A stretch of DNA of 40,186 nucleotides from an uncultured Prevotella sp. (GTDB lineage Bacteria; Bacteroidota; Bacteroidia; Bacteroidales; Bacteroidaceae): positions 1 to 40,186 of the forward strand of contig CALUMB010000015.1 of assembly GCA_944321645.1 (NCBI GenBank). Direction: 5' to 3'. Below the pieces are notes generated by a model that saw only the letters and a program-made list of their open reading frames with translations, was not told the DNA's origin and searched no databases. Made by a program: the position numbers and the translations under genes. How positions within the stretch are numbered: the first letter of the stretch is position 1; every line of letters begins with the position of its first letter. Shown here piece after piece: positions 16,485 to 24,981 of the stretch.

Positions 16485-16825
16485 AATTACGAGTTTTTAG
16501 ATTACCACATTGTTTTTATCTTGCGTGTGCCTGCCATGCCCCATGCGCTTTGGCGTCTGCGGCGCGGCTATGTTCCGGCATCACCTTTTTGCAAAGTAAC
16601 AAAAAAAATGCCACTTCACCAAGTTTTGTCTGTACATTAAGCTTGGCGCACTTCTTCTTTTATCACATTTTCACGCTTGGCCATTTGTTAATTGCTTATT
16701 TATATTTATCTTTGCAGAAGTTAAGCTGAGCTCGGTAAACTTCAAGCAGGTTTATCTTCCGCTTGGTTGCGTTACATTTGCAGAAATTGCGGAAGCGTGC
16801 GTATGCTGCGTTAGATTTAGAGTTT
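16485..16825. other. Divergent intergenic region before wzi
   Basis: About 340 bp between the minus-strand secreted-protein gene and the Wzi gene. On the minus strand near 16590-16600 a TTACTTTG box could serve the minus gene, with a leader of about 100 nt. The plus-strand promoter at 16684-16714 serves Wzi. No further structure was seen. Confidence 0.5.
16684..16714 (+). promoter_or_regulatory. Promoter of wzi
   Basis: TTTG at 16684-16687, a 19-nt spacer and TATCTTTG at 16707-16714. The Wzi start at 16826 then has a leader of about 100 nt. Confidence 0.8.
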
Positions 16826-18400
16826 ATGGGTATATATATAAAATGTGTGGCCTGTGCCTTGCTGCTATCACCGGCTATGGCGTCGGCGGGCGGTACGGGT
16901 GGCAAGAGGTCGCTGCTCGACTCTGTGGAGTGGCGCGTCTCGGCGCAGGTTTCCGGCTCTTTGGGCGACCACACCCCGCTGTGGCTCAACGCCAACAAGC
17001 ATGGGCTTAGCTCGCTGGAGAAAGCCAACGGCTATTTGAGGGCGTCGGTGGCCCGGCCGCTAGCTTCCGATTCGGCAAGGCGGTGGGGCATTGGCTATTG
17101 CCTCGACCTGGTCGGAGCTGCCAACTACAACAGTGCGTTCATCGTCCAGCAGGCGTTTGTTGAGGCGCGGTGGCTCCATGGGGTGCTCACCGTGGGAAGC
17201 AAGGAATATCCCATGGAACTTAAAAACAACCTGTTGAGCAGCGGGTCGCAGACTCTCGGCATCAACGCGCGCCCGGTGCCGCAGGTGAGGCTGGCCTTGC
17301 CGGAGTACTGGGAGGTGCCGCTGACGCGCGGCTGGGTGAGCCTTAAGGGCCATATCGCTTACGGCAGGACTACCGACGGCAACTGGCAGGCCGACTTTAC
17401 GGGCGGCAGGTCGAAATACACCACTAACACTTTTTACCACAGCAAGGCCGGATACCTGAAGATCGGCCCCGAGGGCAGGCACGTCTCGCTTGAGCTTGGG
17501 CTTGAGATGGCTGCGCAGTTTGGCGGCTCTTCATACCTAATGGGCGAAGGCGGTAAGTTGGTGGAGGTGAAAAACAAGCAGGGGCTGAAGTCGTTTTTCA
17601 ACGCATTCATTCCCGGCGGGGCCGATGTCGTGGAGACGACATACCAGAATGCCGAGGGCAACCAGCTTGGCAGTTGGGTGGCGCGGCTAAACTTCGACTA
17701 CCCGTCGTGGGGCGTGAGCGTATACGCCGACCACTTTTTTGAGGATCATTCGCAGATGTTCCTGCTCGACTACGACGGCTATGGTTCGGGCGAAGAGTGG
17801 AACGTGAGGAAAGACAACCGCTATTTGCTCTACTCGCTCAAGGACATGATGCTTGGGGCGGAACTGCGCCTGAAGCGTTGCCGCTGGGTGGACGCAGTGG
17901 TGGTGGAGTATCTTTACTCGAAATACCAAAGCGGCCCGATTTACCACGACCACAACAGCAACATACCAGACCACATCGGAGGCAACGATAACTACTACAA
18001 CCACTACGTGTTCAGCGGCTGGCAGCACTGGGGGCAGGTGATGGGCAACCCGCTTTACCTCTCGCCTGCCTACAACGACGACGGCACGGTGGAGGTGAAG
18101 AACAACCGCACCGTGGCCTGGCACGCGGGAATCAGCGGCAAGCCGGCCGACGGCCTGGCCTACCGTCTGCTGGCAACCTACCAGAAGGGCTACGGCACAT
18201 ACGCCGACCCATACGCCGACCAGAAACACAATGTGAGCCTCATGGCGGAGGCAAGCTACGACTTCCCCGCCGGCCACAAGCTGTCCGGGTGGGGCATAAA
18301 GGCCGCCGTGGGCATGGACAAGGGTGCGCTGCGTGGCGACAACTGCGGCCTGCAACTTACCGTTGTGAGGGCGGGCGTATTTAACTTTGACAAGAAATGA
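16826..18400 (+). CDS. Wzi family capsule assembly outer-membrane protein
   Basis: A 524-residue protein with a signal peptide (MGIYIKCVACALLLSPAMASA). Its body matches the Bacteroidota branch of the capsule assembly protein Wzi family: TPLWLNANKHGLSS near 45-58, VGSKEYPMELKNNLLSSGS, a long series of amphipathic strands, and YNHYVFSGWQHWGQVMGNPL in the C-terminal third. Wzi proteins are outer-membrane barrels that help attach or order capsule polysaccharide at the surface. The start at 16826 is chosen for the clean signal peptide; an ATG at 16763 would add a charged leader. Its stop overlaps the next start (ATGA). Confidence 0.85.
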   Translation: MGIYIKCVACALLLSPAMASAGGTGGKRSLLDSVEWRVSAQVSGSLGDHTPLWLNANKHGLSSLEKANGYLRASVARPLASDSARRWGIGYCLDLVGAANYNSAFIVQQAFVEARWLHGVLTVGSKEYPMELKNNLLSSGSQTLGINARPVPQVRLALPEYWEVPLTRGWVSLKGHIAYGRTTDGNWQADFTGGRSKYTTNTFYHSKAGYLKIGPEGRHVSLELGLEMAAQFGGSSYLMGEGGKLVEVKNKQGLKSFFNAFIPGGADVVETTYQNAEGNQLGSWVARLNFDYPSWGVSVYADHFFEDHSQMFLLDYDGYGSGEEWNVRKDNRYLLYSLKDMMLGAELRLKRCRWVDAVVVEYLYSKYQSGPIYHDHNSNIPDHIGGNDNYYNHYVFSGWQHWGQVMGNPLYLSPAYNDDGTVEVKNNRTVAWHAGISGKPADGLAYRLLATYQKGYGTYADPYADQKHNVSLMAEASYDFPAGHKLSGWGIKAAVGMDKGALRGDNCGLQLTVVRAGVFNFDKK

Positions 18401-18825
18401 AGATGAAGATATTGTTGGCTTCGCTGCCGTTGGCGGCATTGCTGTGTATGTCGTGTGAGTTTGAGACGTCTGACAATGGCGACCTCGACGGCTTCTGGCA
18501 GCTAAGGCAGGTGGACACGCTGCAAGGCGGGTCGGCCGATATGCGCGGCAAAGGAGTGTATTGGGCTGTGCAGACAGACTTGCTCCAGGCCAGGACGGGT
18601 TCTGTCGATGTGTTTTTTAGGTTTAGCCATGCGTCGGACTCGCTGTTCTTGTCCGACCCTTACTTCAACGACCGTATGTCGTCAGACATCAAGGTGACCG
18701 ACCCCGCGCCGCTTGCCCCCCTTGGCATCAATCGCCTTGAGGAAAGATACCGCGTGGTCTCGCTCGATGGCGGCTCTATGGTTTTGCAGTCTGACGTGTT
18801 GAGGCTCTATTTCCGCAAATACTGA
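18397..18825 (+). CDS. Small lipoprotein, DUF4847/lipocalin-like
   Basis: A 142-residue predicted lipoprotein with lipobox LCMSC (Cys20). The mature part begins with a short acidic linker, then LDGFWQLRQVDTL, the start typical of lipocalin-like Bacteroidota lipoproteins. It ends in VVSLDGGSMVLQSDVLRLYFRKY, the usual last strands of that fold. It overlaps the Wzi gene by 4 bp (ATGA), so the two are translationally coupled and probably work together at the envelope. The family assignment is from pattern only; ligand unknown. Confidence 0.72.
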   Translation: MKMKILLASLPLAALLCMSCEFETSDNGDLDGFWQLRQVDTLQGGSADMRGKGVYWAVQTDLLQARTGSVDVFFRFSHASDSLFLSDPYFNDRMSSDIKVTDPAPLAPLGINRLEERYRVVSLDGGSMVLQSDVLRLYFRKY

Positions 18826-19169
18826 TGGGCATTTCCCAGCCCGATCCGCGCATCGCGCATTAGGGGCGATGGCGTAGGCCGGGGCTGTTAATGCTCGTGT
18901 GTCGTACTTGAACATTTGCAACTAAGCGGCAGCACCTGCTGCATTGATTTTGGCACCGGGTGAAGTTGCGTTGCAAAACGTGCCGTTTTGGGCTGCGAAA
19001 CGGCGCGTTTGGGAAGCCGAAATGGCACGTTTCGGAACATGAAACGGTATGTTTTGCAATCCATTGAACGTCAAGGCGTTATGTGGAATGGCCGCAGTTA
19101 ACGTTTTTAACGTGCAAATGTTAAAGCGTTAAAAGTGTGAAGCGGGCAAGAAACTTGCTTTAATGAAAT
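18826..19169. other. Intergenic region with 22-bp array copy 2
   Basis: Gene-free stretch between the small lipoprotein and the tmRNA terminator. It contains array copy 2 with both conserved flanks (18961-19132). The 18826-18960 part shows no gene or clear hairpin. Confidence 0.65.
18976..19063 (+). repeat. 22-bp palindromic array, copy 2 (4 units)
   Basis: Units start at 18976, 18998, 19020 and 19042. They begin AAAC, AAAC, AAAT and AAAC. The left flank GAAGTTGCGTTGCA and the right flank (GTCAA 7 nt after the array, then CGTTA and several GTTAA/TTAAC tracts to about 19130) match copy 3 in reverse orientation. The right flank also aligns almost without gaps to copy 1. Confidence 0.9.
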
Positions 19170-19200
19170 AAAAAAAAGGAGGGCATTAAACCCTCCTTTT
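19170..19200 (-). terminator. Terminator of the tmRNA gene
   Basis: On the minus strand AAAAGGAGGG (19200-19191) pairs with CCCTCCTTTT (19183-19174) across a 7-nt loop, followed by more T. It begins directly after the mature tmRNA 3' end. Confidence 0.93.
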
Positions 19201-19201
19201 G

Positions 19202-19600
19202 TGGACCTGGAGGGATTCGAACCCTCGTCCAAACAGGGAAACCATACGCTTTCTACATGCTTATTCCGGACTTTGGTTTTCGTGTGATGGCAAGACCCGG
19301 ACCACCAACCAGCACCTTATCCCCTAAAGTTTCGTCGTGCCTACGGGGCTTTAGCACGACTATTCCCGATTTTACCGCACCGCTTGGCCAGGATGCTTCG
19401 GAACAACAGCCCCTGAGCGATGTCTCGTCCCATCACCTGGTGACGGGATTAAGCCGATAATCTACTATGCTTCGATTAGGCAGCGAGAGCGTACTTGTTT
19501 TCGCCAGATAAATTTTTGGCCGAATGGATTATGGAGACAACAGCCGTCACTCCGCATGCTTACGTACCATTTCTACCCGCTGTCAAATCCAGTCAAGCCC
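19202..19600 (-). ncRNA. ssrA: tmRNA (transfer-messenger RNA)
   Basis: About 399 nt. The RNA rescues stalled ribosomes and tags the unfinished protein for degradation. The 5' acceptor strand GGGCTTG (19600-19594) pairs with CAGGTCC (19209-19203), followed by the discriminator A at 19202. CCA is not encoded in the genome. The T-arm GAGGG-TTCGAAT-CCCTC is just inside. The 5' side shows the family sequence GACTGGATTTGACAGC. The tag frame at 19505-19476 reads GENKYALAA then TAA, close to the Bacteroidales GENNYALAA tag I recall from Porphyromonas. The gene sits inside the capsule region, divergent from the export-protein gene. Confidence 0.93.
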
Positions 19601-19635
19601 ATGGTCGCGTTAACAGTCTTCCGCTGAAAACTTTG

Positions 19636-19667
19636 CAAAGATACAACTTTTTGTCGAAACTATCAAC
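19636..19667 (-). promoter_or_regulatory. tmRNA promoter
   Basis: On the minus strand TATCTTTG (19643-19636) with GTTG (19667-19664) 20 nt upstream. It leaves roughly 30 nt of precursor 5' sequence before the mature tmRNA start. It is back to back with the -7 box of the export-protein gene. Confidence 0.75.
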
Positions 19668-19686
19668 TTTAATATGAAAAAATTAC

Positions 19687-19694
19687 TACCTTTG
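19687..19694 (+). promoter_or_regulatory. -7 box of the polysaccharide export operon
   Basis: TACCTTTG, a perfect -7 match, followed by start candidates at 19728 and 19773. No TTTG lies at the proper distance upstream. The ATG at 19674 precedes this box and so is unlikely to be the start. Confidence 0.6.
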
Positions 19695-19772
19695 CATCAA
19701 AATAACCATTTTCACTTGAAATATCTGATGTATTACGCACTAACAACCTCTGGTGAAACCGTGCAGAAGTGT

Positions 19773-22325
19773 ATGCTTGCTGTGGCCAAGCGATATGCCA
19801 TGGTGCTGCTTCTGCTCGCCGTATCGGCCTTTTCGGCATTTGCACAGTCGTCAATGACAGACCAGCAGATAATGGATTTCGTCATTGCGGAACAGGAAAA
19901 AGGAACCTCGCAGTCGCAGATTGTCACAAAGCTTATGCAGCGCGGCGTTACGGTTGACCAGTTGAGGAGCGTAAAGAAAAAGTACGAGAGGCAGGCAAAG
20001 GAGCAGGGCCTTGGCACGGTGGACATCACCACGAGCGGCAATACTTCGGCCAACCGCCTGCGCAAGAACAACGGAGACCAGAAGCAGACTGACAAAAATG
20101 TGTCGAAATACAGGATTGTGGACGGAAACGTAGTGCCGCAGACCACCCACACCTACGACAACCAAGACCCCGATTTCTTGCTCATGCAGCGCGAGTTAAG
20201 CTCGTTCATGCCCGACTCGGCACAGATATACGACCAGATGTACCTCGACCAGATGATGAAAAAGGAGGACGAGGGCAAACGCAAGATTTTCGGCCACGAC
20301 ATATTCAACAACAAGAACCTGACGTTTGAGCCAAACATGAACATCGCCACGCCGCAGGACTATAGGCTCGGCCCTGGCGACAACGTGTTCATCGACATCT
20401 ACGGGGCATCGCAAAGCACGATAGAAAGCACCGTCTCGCCCGACGGGACGGTGACCATCGAGGGCTACGGCCCCATTAGCGTGGGCGGGCTGACAGTGGC
20501 CGAGGCCAACGCCAGGCTGCGCTCGACGCTGGGCTCGCGCTACAGCAGCTCGAAGATTACGCTTACGGTGGGGCAGACCCGCACGATAACCGTGAACGTG
20601 ATGGGCGAGGTCGATGCGCCGGGAACGTACACTATCTCTGCCTTCGCCACCGTGTTCCACGCCCTTTATATGGCCGGCGGCATCAACGACATAGGTACGC
20701 TGCGCAGCATAAAGGTATACCGCAACAATAGGCTGGTCTCTGTGGTTGACATCTACGACTACATACTCAACGGCAAATTGAGCGGGAACATACGTCTTGC
20801 CGACAACGACGTGATTGTGGTCGGCCCATACGACTGTCTCGTTAACATTGCGGGCAAGGTGAAACGCCCCATGTTCTACGAGATGAAGAAGAACGAAAGC
20901 CTCGGTTCGCTGCTGAAATATGCAGGCGGGTTTGCCGGCGACGCATACAAAAAGTCGGTCAAGGTGATAAGGAAGGCCGGTCAACAGTACTCAATCTACG
21001 ACGTGGACGAGTTTGACATGAACTCGTTTATGCTGAGCGACGAAGACTCCGTGAGCGTAGACTCCGTGATAGCGCGTTACTCAAACATGGTGGAGGTGAA
21101 GGGGGCTGTATTCCGCCCCGGGATGTACCAGCTCGGCGGCGACATAACGAGCGTCCGCTCGCTTATCGAGCACGCAGAGGGCCTGACCGAAGATGCCTTC
21201 TCGGCGCGTGGCGTCATGCACCGCATGAAGCCCGACCGCACGCTCGAGGTGCTGTCGGTAGACCTTGGCGGGATTATGGAAGGCAAGTCGCCCGACGTGC
21301 CGTTGCGCAACGAAGACGTGCTATACGTGCCAAGCAAGAAGGATTTGCAGGAGGAGCAGACTTTGACCATACACGGCGAGGTGATGTACCCCGGAGTGTA
21401 CAAATACGCAGAAAACGAAACGCTTGAAGACTTCGTGCTCCAGGCCGGTGGCCTGAAAAGTTCGGCTTCGGTGATGAAGGTTGACGTGTCGCGCCGCGTA
21501 TTCGATCCAAAGGCCACTTCGGTGTCCGACACCATAGCGCATACATACTCGTTCTCGTTGAAGGACGGCTTTGTGATAGACGGTGAGCAGGGATTTGTAT
21601 TGCGCCCCTTCGACGAGGTTTACGTGCGTGCCATACCGGGTTTCTCGGAGCTGAAGAACGTGACCATCGAGGGCGAGGTGCTCTTTAGCGGGACATATAC
21701 TTTGTCGAAGAAGAGCCAGCGCCTTAGCGAACTGATAAAGCAGGCGGGCGGATTCACCAACACGGCCTATCCAGAGGGGGCGCGGCTTGAGCGCAAGCTC
21801 ACCCCCGAAGAGAAGCTGCGAATGGAAAACATAGTGAAGATGGCTAAGTCGCAGAGTGGCAGCGGCGACTCTATCGACATAAACAAGCTCGACCTGGGCG
21901 ACACATATTACGTCGGGATAAACCTCGACAGGGCCATGGCGCAGCCGGGCAGCAACTACGATGTGGTGTTGCGCGAAGGCGACCGCATCGTCGTGCCGGA
22001 ATATTCGGGTACGGTGAAGATAAGCGGAGATGTGATGTACCCGAACACCGTGGCCTACCGTGAGGGCGAAAAGCTCGACTACTACATCGACCAGGCCGGC
22101 GGGTGGGGAACGCGGGCCAAGAAAAGCCGGACGTACATCATCTACATGAACGGCACCATTGCCAAGGCGAGCCGCAAGAACAGACCCCTGCCTGGCTGCG
22201 AAATCATCGTTCCATCTAAGCCCATCAACCAGAAGATGTCCGTAGCCGAGATGGTTGCCATAGGCTCAGGCACCGCTTCTGTGGCCACAATGATCGCGAC
22301 CATAGCAAACTTGATAAAGAATTGA
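19773..22325 (+). CDS. Polysaccharide export outer-membrane protein with six SLBB domains
   Basis: An 850-residue Wza-like exporter. The signal peptide MLAVAKRYAMVLLLLAVSAF is followed by a Gln/Lys-rich helical region. The Poly_export domain begins at PQDYRLGPGDNVFIDIYG. Six SLBB modules are recognisable by starts such as VNVMGEVDAPGTY, VNIAGKVKRPMFY, VEVKGAVFRPGMY, LTIHGEVMYPGVY, VTIEGEVLFSGTY and VKISGDVMYPNTV, each followed by an AGG-type turn. A hydrophobic segment lies at the C-terminus. It is about twice the length of enteric Wza, as is common in Bacteroidota. It would form the outer-membrane conduit for the capsule polymer. The start is uncertain: 19728 is the alternative. Confidence 0.9.
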   Translation: MLAVAKRYAMVLLLLAVSAFSAFAQSSMTDQQIMDFVIAEQEKGTSQSQIVTKLMQRGVTVDQLRSVKKKYERQAKEQGLGTVDITTSGNTSANRLRKNNGDQKQTDKNVSKYRIVDGNVVPQTTHTYDNQDPDFLLMQRELSSFMPDSAQIYDQMYLDQMMKKEDEGKRKIFGHDIFNNKNLTFEPNMNIATPQDYRLGPGDNVFIDIYGASQSTIESTVSPDGTVTIEGYGPISVGGLTVAEANARLRSTLGSRYSSSKITLTVGQTRTITVNVMGEVDAPGTYTISAFATVFHALYMAGGINDIGTLRSIKVYRNNRLVSVVDIYDYILNGKLSGNIRLADNDVIVVGPYDCLVNIAGKVKRPMFYEMKKNESLGSLLKYAGGFAGDAYKKSVKVIRKAGQQYSIYDVDEFDMNSFMLSDEDSVSVDSVIARYSNMVEVKGAVFRPGMYQLGGDITSVRSLIEHAEGLTEDAFSARGVMHRMKPDRTLEVLSVDLGGIMEGKSPDVPLRNEDVLYVPSKKDLQEEQTLTIHGEVMYPGVYKYAENETLEDFVLQAGGLKSSASVMKVDVSRRVFDPKATSVSDTIAHTYSFSLKDGFVIDGEQGFVLRPFDEVYVRAIPGFSELKNVTIEGEVLFSGTYTLSKKSQRLSELIKQAGGFTNTAYPEGARLERKLTPEEKLRMENIVKMAKSQSGSGDSIDINKLDLGDTYYVGINLDRAMAQPGSNYDVVLREGDRIVVPEYSGTVKISGDVMYPNTVAYREGEKLDYYIDQAGGWGTRAKKSRTYIIYMNGTIAKASRKNRPLPGCEIIVPSKPINQKMSVAEMVAIGSGTASVATMIATIANLIKN

Positions 22326-22365
22326 CGTAAGGGCTGTGGCTTCTTTGTAAGAAATTAATTTGTAA

Positions 22366-23319
22366 ATGGAAGACAATAGACTTTCGGTTCTCATTACAAC
22401 ATACAACAGGGCCGTGGCATTGGAATATCTGCTCGACTTGTTGGTTGGTTACCATGACCGTGGATTGGACTTTGACGTTGTGGTAAGCGATGACTGCTCT
22501 ACAGACAATACCGAAGGGCTGCTTAGGGAGAAATACAGTGATGTTGGCTTTATAAAATATGTCCGGTTGCCGCGCAATAGCGGAATGGATCCAAACTTCA
22601 TGTCTGCGTATGGCGCCTGTCAGACGGAGTATTGCTGGCTGTTGGGCGATGCACGTTATGTGGAGTACGAAGGGCTTAAGGCAATAATAGATAATATAAC
22701 GTCAAGAAAATACACAGCCCTAATCCTGAAGTGCTTTTCTGCGCAGTCGGTGGAAAGCAAAACATATACAGACATTAACGAGTTGATGTCCGAGCAAGGT
22801 TGGCATATTACCAACAATGCTTCGTGCGTGATTCCGCGGAGGTTTTTCAACAGGTGCTTTTACAAAAGATATATAGGCACGACATTCCTGCACATGGACA
22901 TTTTTGTGGAAAATATCTGCAATGAGGAAAGCTTTAAAGTCAGGTATCTAAGCGAGGTGGAGGTCAAGGATATAGTGACGGAAGGCTTCAAGAAGACAGG
23001 GTGGCTGAAGCATCCGTTTTTGAACTTTGGGAAGCTTTGGTACGAACACGTCATGTCTTTGCCCAACAATATCGACATTGAGGTCAAGCAAAAAGTCCTG
23101 CTTGACCACAACAGGTACACAAAGTTGTTTTCAATTCTGCGCATAATGTCCGGCCGCTCATATTTTGGGCGCACATATTATGAAAGCTACAAGGAAAACA
23201 GACGTTATATGCAATATGTCTCCGACACTCCTGTATGGGTGTATGACATTGAAATTGTTGTGCTGCCACCGTTCTATAAGCCGTTACACGCACTTTGTAA
23301 GTTTGTGGCAAGCCGTTGA
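22366..23319 (+). CDS. Glycosyltransferase family 2
   Basis: A 317-residue GT-A fold glycosyltransferase. The N-terminus LSVLITTYNRAVALEYLLD and VVVSDDCSTDNTEGLL are the nucleotide-sugar binding half. Where family 2 enzymes usually carry a DxD-type WLLGDDD, this one reads WLLGDARYV, with only one of the acidic residues. It may use another metal ligand or have altered activity. No membrane helix was seen. It is 40 bp after the export-protein gene and 19 bp before the flippase gene, so it belongs to the capsule operon. The sugar transferred is unknown. Base composition is visibly more AT-rich than in the genes to the left. Confidence 0.85.
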   Translation: MEDNRLSVLITTYNRAVALEYLLDLLVGYHDRGLDFDVVVSDDCSTDNTEGLLREKYSDVGFIKYVRLPRNSGMDPNFMSAYGACQTEYCWLLGDARYVEYEGLKAIIDNITSRKYTALILKCFSAQSVESKTYTDINELMSEQGWHITNNASCVIPRRFFNRCFYKRYIGTTFLHMDIFVENICNEESFKVRYLSEVEVKDIVTEGFKKTGWLKHPFLNFGKLWYEHVMSLPNNIDIEVKQKVLLDHNRYTKLFSILRIMSGRSYFGRTYYESYKENRRYMQYVSDTPVWVYDIEIVVLPPFYKPLHALCKFVASR

Positions 23320-23338
23320 AGGAGAGTGTATTTATCCT

Positions 23339-24904
23339 ATGCCAATGGAACAGCATTCAACTAAAACCAAGCGCATCGTCAAGAATTCACTGATGCTATA
23401 TGTCCGACTGTTTGTTCATATAATAGTTGGATTGTACGCCTCGCGCATAACTCTTGAGGCTTTGGGCGTCGATGATTTTGGCATTTACAATTTGGTTGGG
23501 GGAATAATCGTTGTTATGAACTTCATAAGCAACGCCATGGCGTTGTCGATCAATCGCTTCTTGTCGTTTAGCATTGGGCGTAATGATAACGGAAAAGCCT
23601 CCGAAGTCTTTTCCATGGCCATGAACATCCACATTATTCTTTGTGTCTTGGTGTTGCTGATAGGTGAAAGTGTTGGGCTGTGGTTTATTAACACCCAACT
23701 GGTAATACCTGAAGACCGTATGTTTGCGGCCAACATCGTGTTCCAGGCTTCGTTGGTGTCTTTTTCGCTTCAAGTGTTTAGCGTGCCTTATAATTCAGAC
23801 ATAATAGCGCATGAACACATCGGCTATTTATCCTTGACGAGCATAATCCAGACTCTTGCAAAGCTTTTTGCGGCGTTGTCTCTCTATCTACACTGCTTCG
23901 ACGATGCCGACAAATTGGTGCTTTACACTTTGTTCATGGTCGTACCGTTTGTCGCATATTTCTTGATGAATGTGGTTTACTGCAAGCGTAAGTTCAAAGA
24001 GGCCACATACCGAAAGTCGTGGTCCTGGCCTCTTTTCAAGGAAATGGCATCCTTTGCAGGCTTCAGTACTTTTGGCAATATGGCCACAGCGTTGGTGAAC
24101 CTGGGCCAGAGCATACTTTTGAACATCTTCTACGGACCTGCCCTCAACACAGTAAGAGGGCTTTCTTTGCAGGTAAATGCAGCCATACAATCGTTTGCGG
24201 GCGGAATCTATACAGCCGTTAACCCGCAGATAATCAAGTCATACGCCCAAGGCGACATGAAATACTTTAACCAGCTCGTTTGCCAATCGACAAAGATAGC
24301 ATACTTTATGTTGTTCACTTTGTCTCTCCCGCTGGTGCTTGAGATAAATCCGGTATTGTCTTTGTGGCTCAAGGATGTTCCGGAATATACCCCAACTTTC
24401 GTTAGGCTGATACTCATCAACTCTCTCTTCTACAATTTTGTTACCCCCTCGTGGATGGCAATACAAGCTACGGGCAAGGTGGCTGTGATTCATTTGACAA
24501 CAGGTTGCATTAATTTATGCAATTTGTTGGTAACGTATGTATTGTGGAAGACCTGCAAAACGGAGCCTTACGTGATAGTGGTGGTCAACATTGCAGTGAG
24601 TGCCATGATGCAAGTGGCTACCATATTCATACAACACAGGCAAATACCATTGCGCATAAAGCCTTATGCTAAAAATGTGATATTGCCAGTTTGCGCCTTC
24701 ACCATCATCGCGTCAATCTTCCCTATTGCGGTGTATGTGAACATGGAAGAAGGTGTCCTAAGGTTTATCCTTGTTTGCTTTTTGTCTCTAATTTGTTCCG
24801 CTACCACCTTTTTCGTAGTTTGCGTTGATAAGGAGCTTAAAGCTTTCATTTTGAAATATGTAAAATCCAAAGTACATAGATTTGCCAATAAGCAACATTC
24901 TTAG
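23339..24904 (+). CDS. Wzx-like oligosaccharide flippase
   Basis: A 521-residue polytopic protein of the MATE/polysaccharide-transport superfamily, with about 12-14 hydrophobic segments. It starts KNSLMLYVRLFVHIIVGLYAS, followed by LGVDDFGIYNLVGGI and SIGRNDNGKASEVFS, typical of Bacteroidota Wzx proteins. It would move lipid-linked repeat units across the inner membrane. The start at 23339 is preferred because a GGAG ribosome-binding-like sequence lies about 12 nt upstream and it avoids overlap with the glycosyltransferase gene; the longer frame overlaps it by 155 bp. Confidence 0.88.
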   Translation: MPMEQHSTKTKRIVKNSLMLYVRLFVHIIVGLYASRITLEALGVDDFGIYNLVGGIIVVMNFISNAMALSINRFLSFSIGRNDNGKASEVFSMAMNIHIILCVLVLLIGESVGLWFINTQLVIPEDRMFAANIVFQASLVSFSLQVFSVPYNSDIIAHEHIGYLSLTSIIQTLAKLFAALSLYLHCFDDADKLVLYTLFMVVPFVAYFLMNVVYCKRKFKEATYRKSWSWPLFKEMASFAGFSTFGNMATALVNLGQSILLNIFYGPALNTVRGLSLQVNAAIQSFAGGIYTAVNPQIIKSYAQGDMKYFNQLVCQSTKIAYFMLFTLSLPLVLEINPVLSLWLKDVPEYTPTFVRLILINSLFYNFVTPSWMAIQATGKVAVIHLTTGCINLCNLLVTYVLWKTCKTEPYVIVVVNIAVSAMMQVATIFIQHRQIPLRIKPYAKNVILPVCAFTIIASIFPIAVYVNMEEGVLRFILVCFLSLICSATTFFVVCVDKELKAFILKYVKSKVHRFANKQHS

Positions 24905-24981
24905 GCCACTTTTCTAATGAACACAATAAATTCATAGGAACGAATGTTATATAATTAAACAACAAAAAACAAATAAAAGCA

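Noticed and set aside
15403-16640. Long plus-strand reading frames opposite the acid-free secreted protein
   Set aside because: They are by-products of high GC at third positions on the minus strand. The minus frame has a signal peptide, a coherent composition and a terminator after its stop.
18976-19063. The 22-bp arrays read as a CRISPR array
   Set aside because: Units are contiguous and degenerate, with a 9-nt variable part. There are no 25-40 nt unique spacers, no leader and no cas genes in the window.
19202-19230. A stand-alone tRNA at the minus-strand T-arm-like sequence
   Set aside because: Only the acceptor and T-arm portion is tRNA-like; there is no anticodon arm. Its acceptor pairs with sequence 390 nt away, so it is the tRNA-like part of tmRNA.
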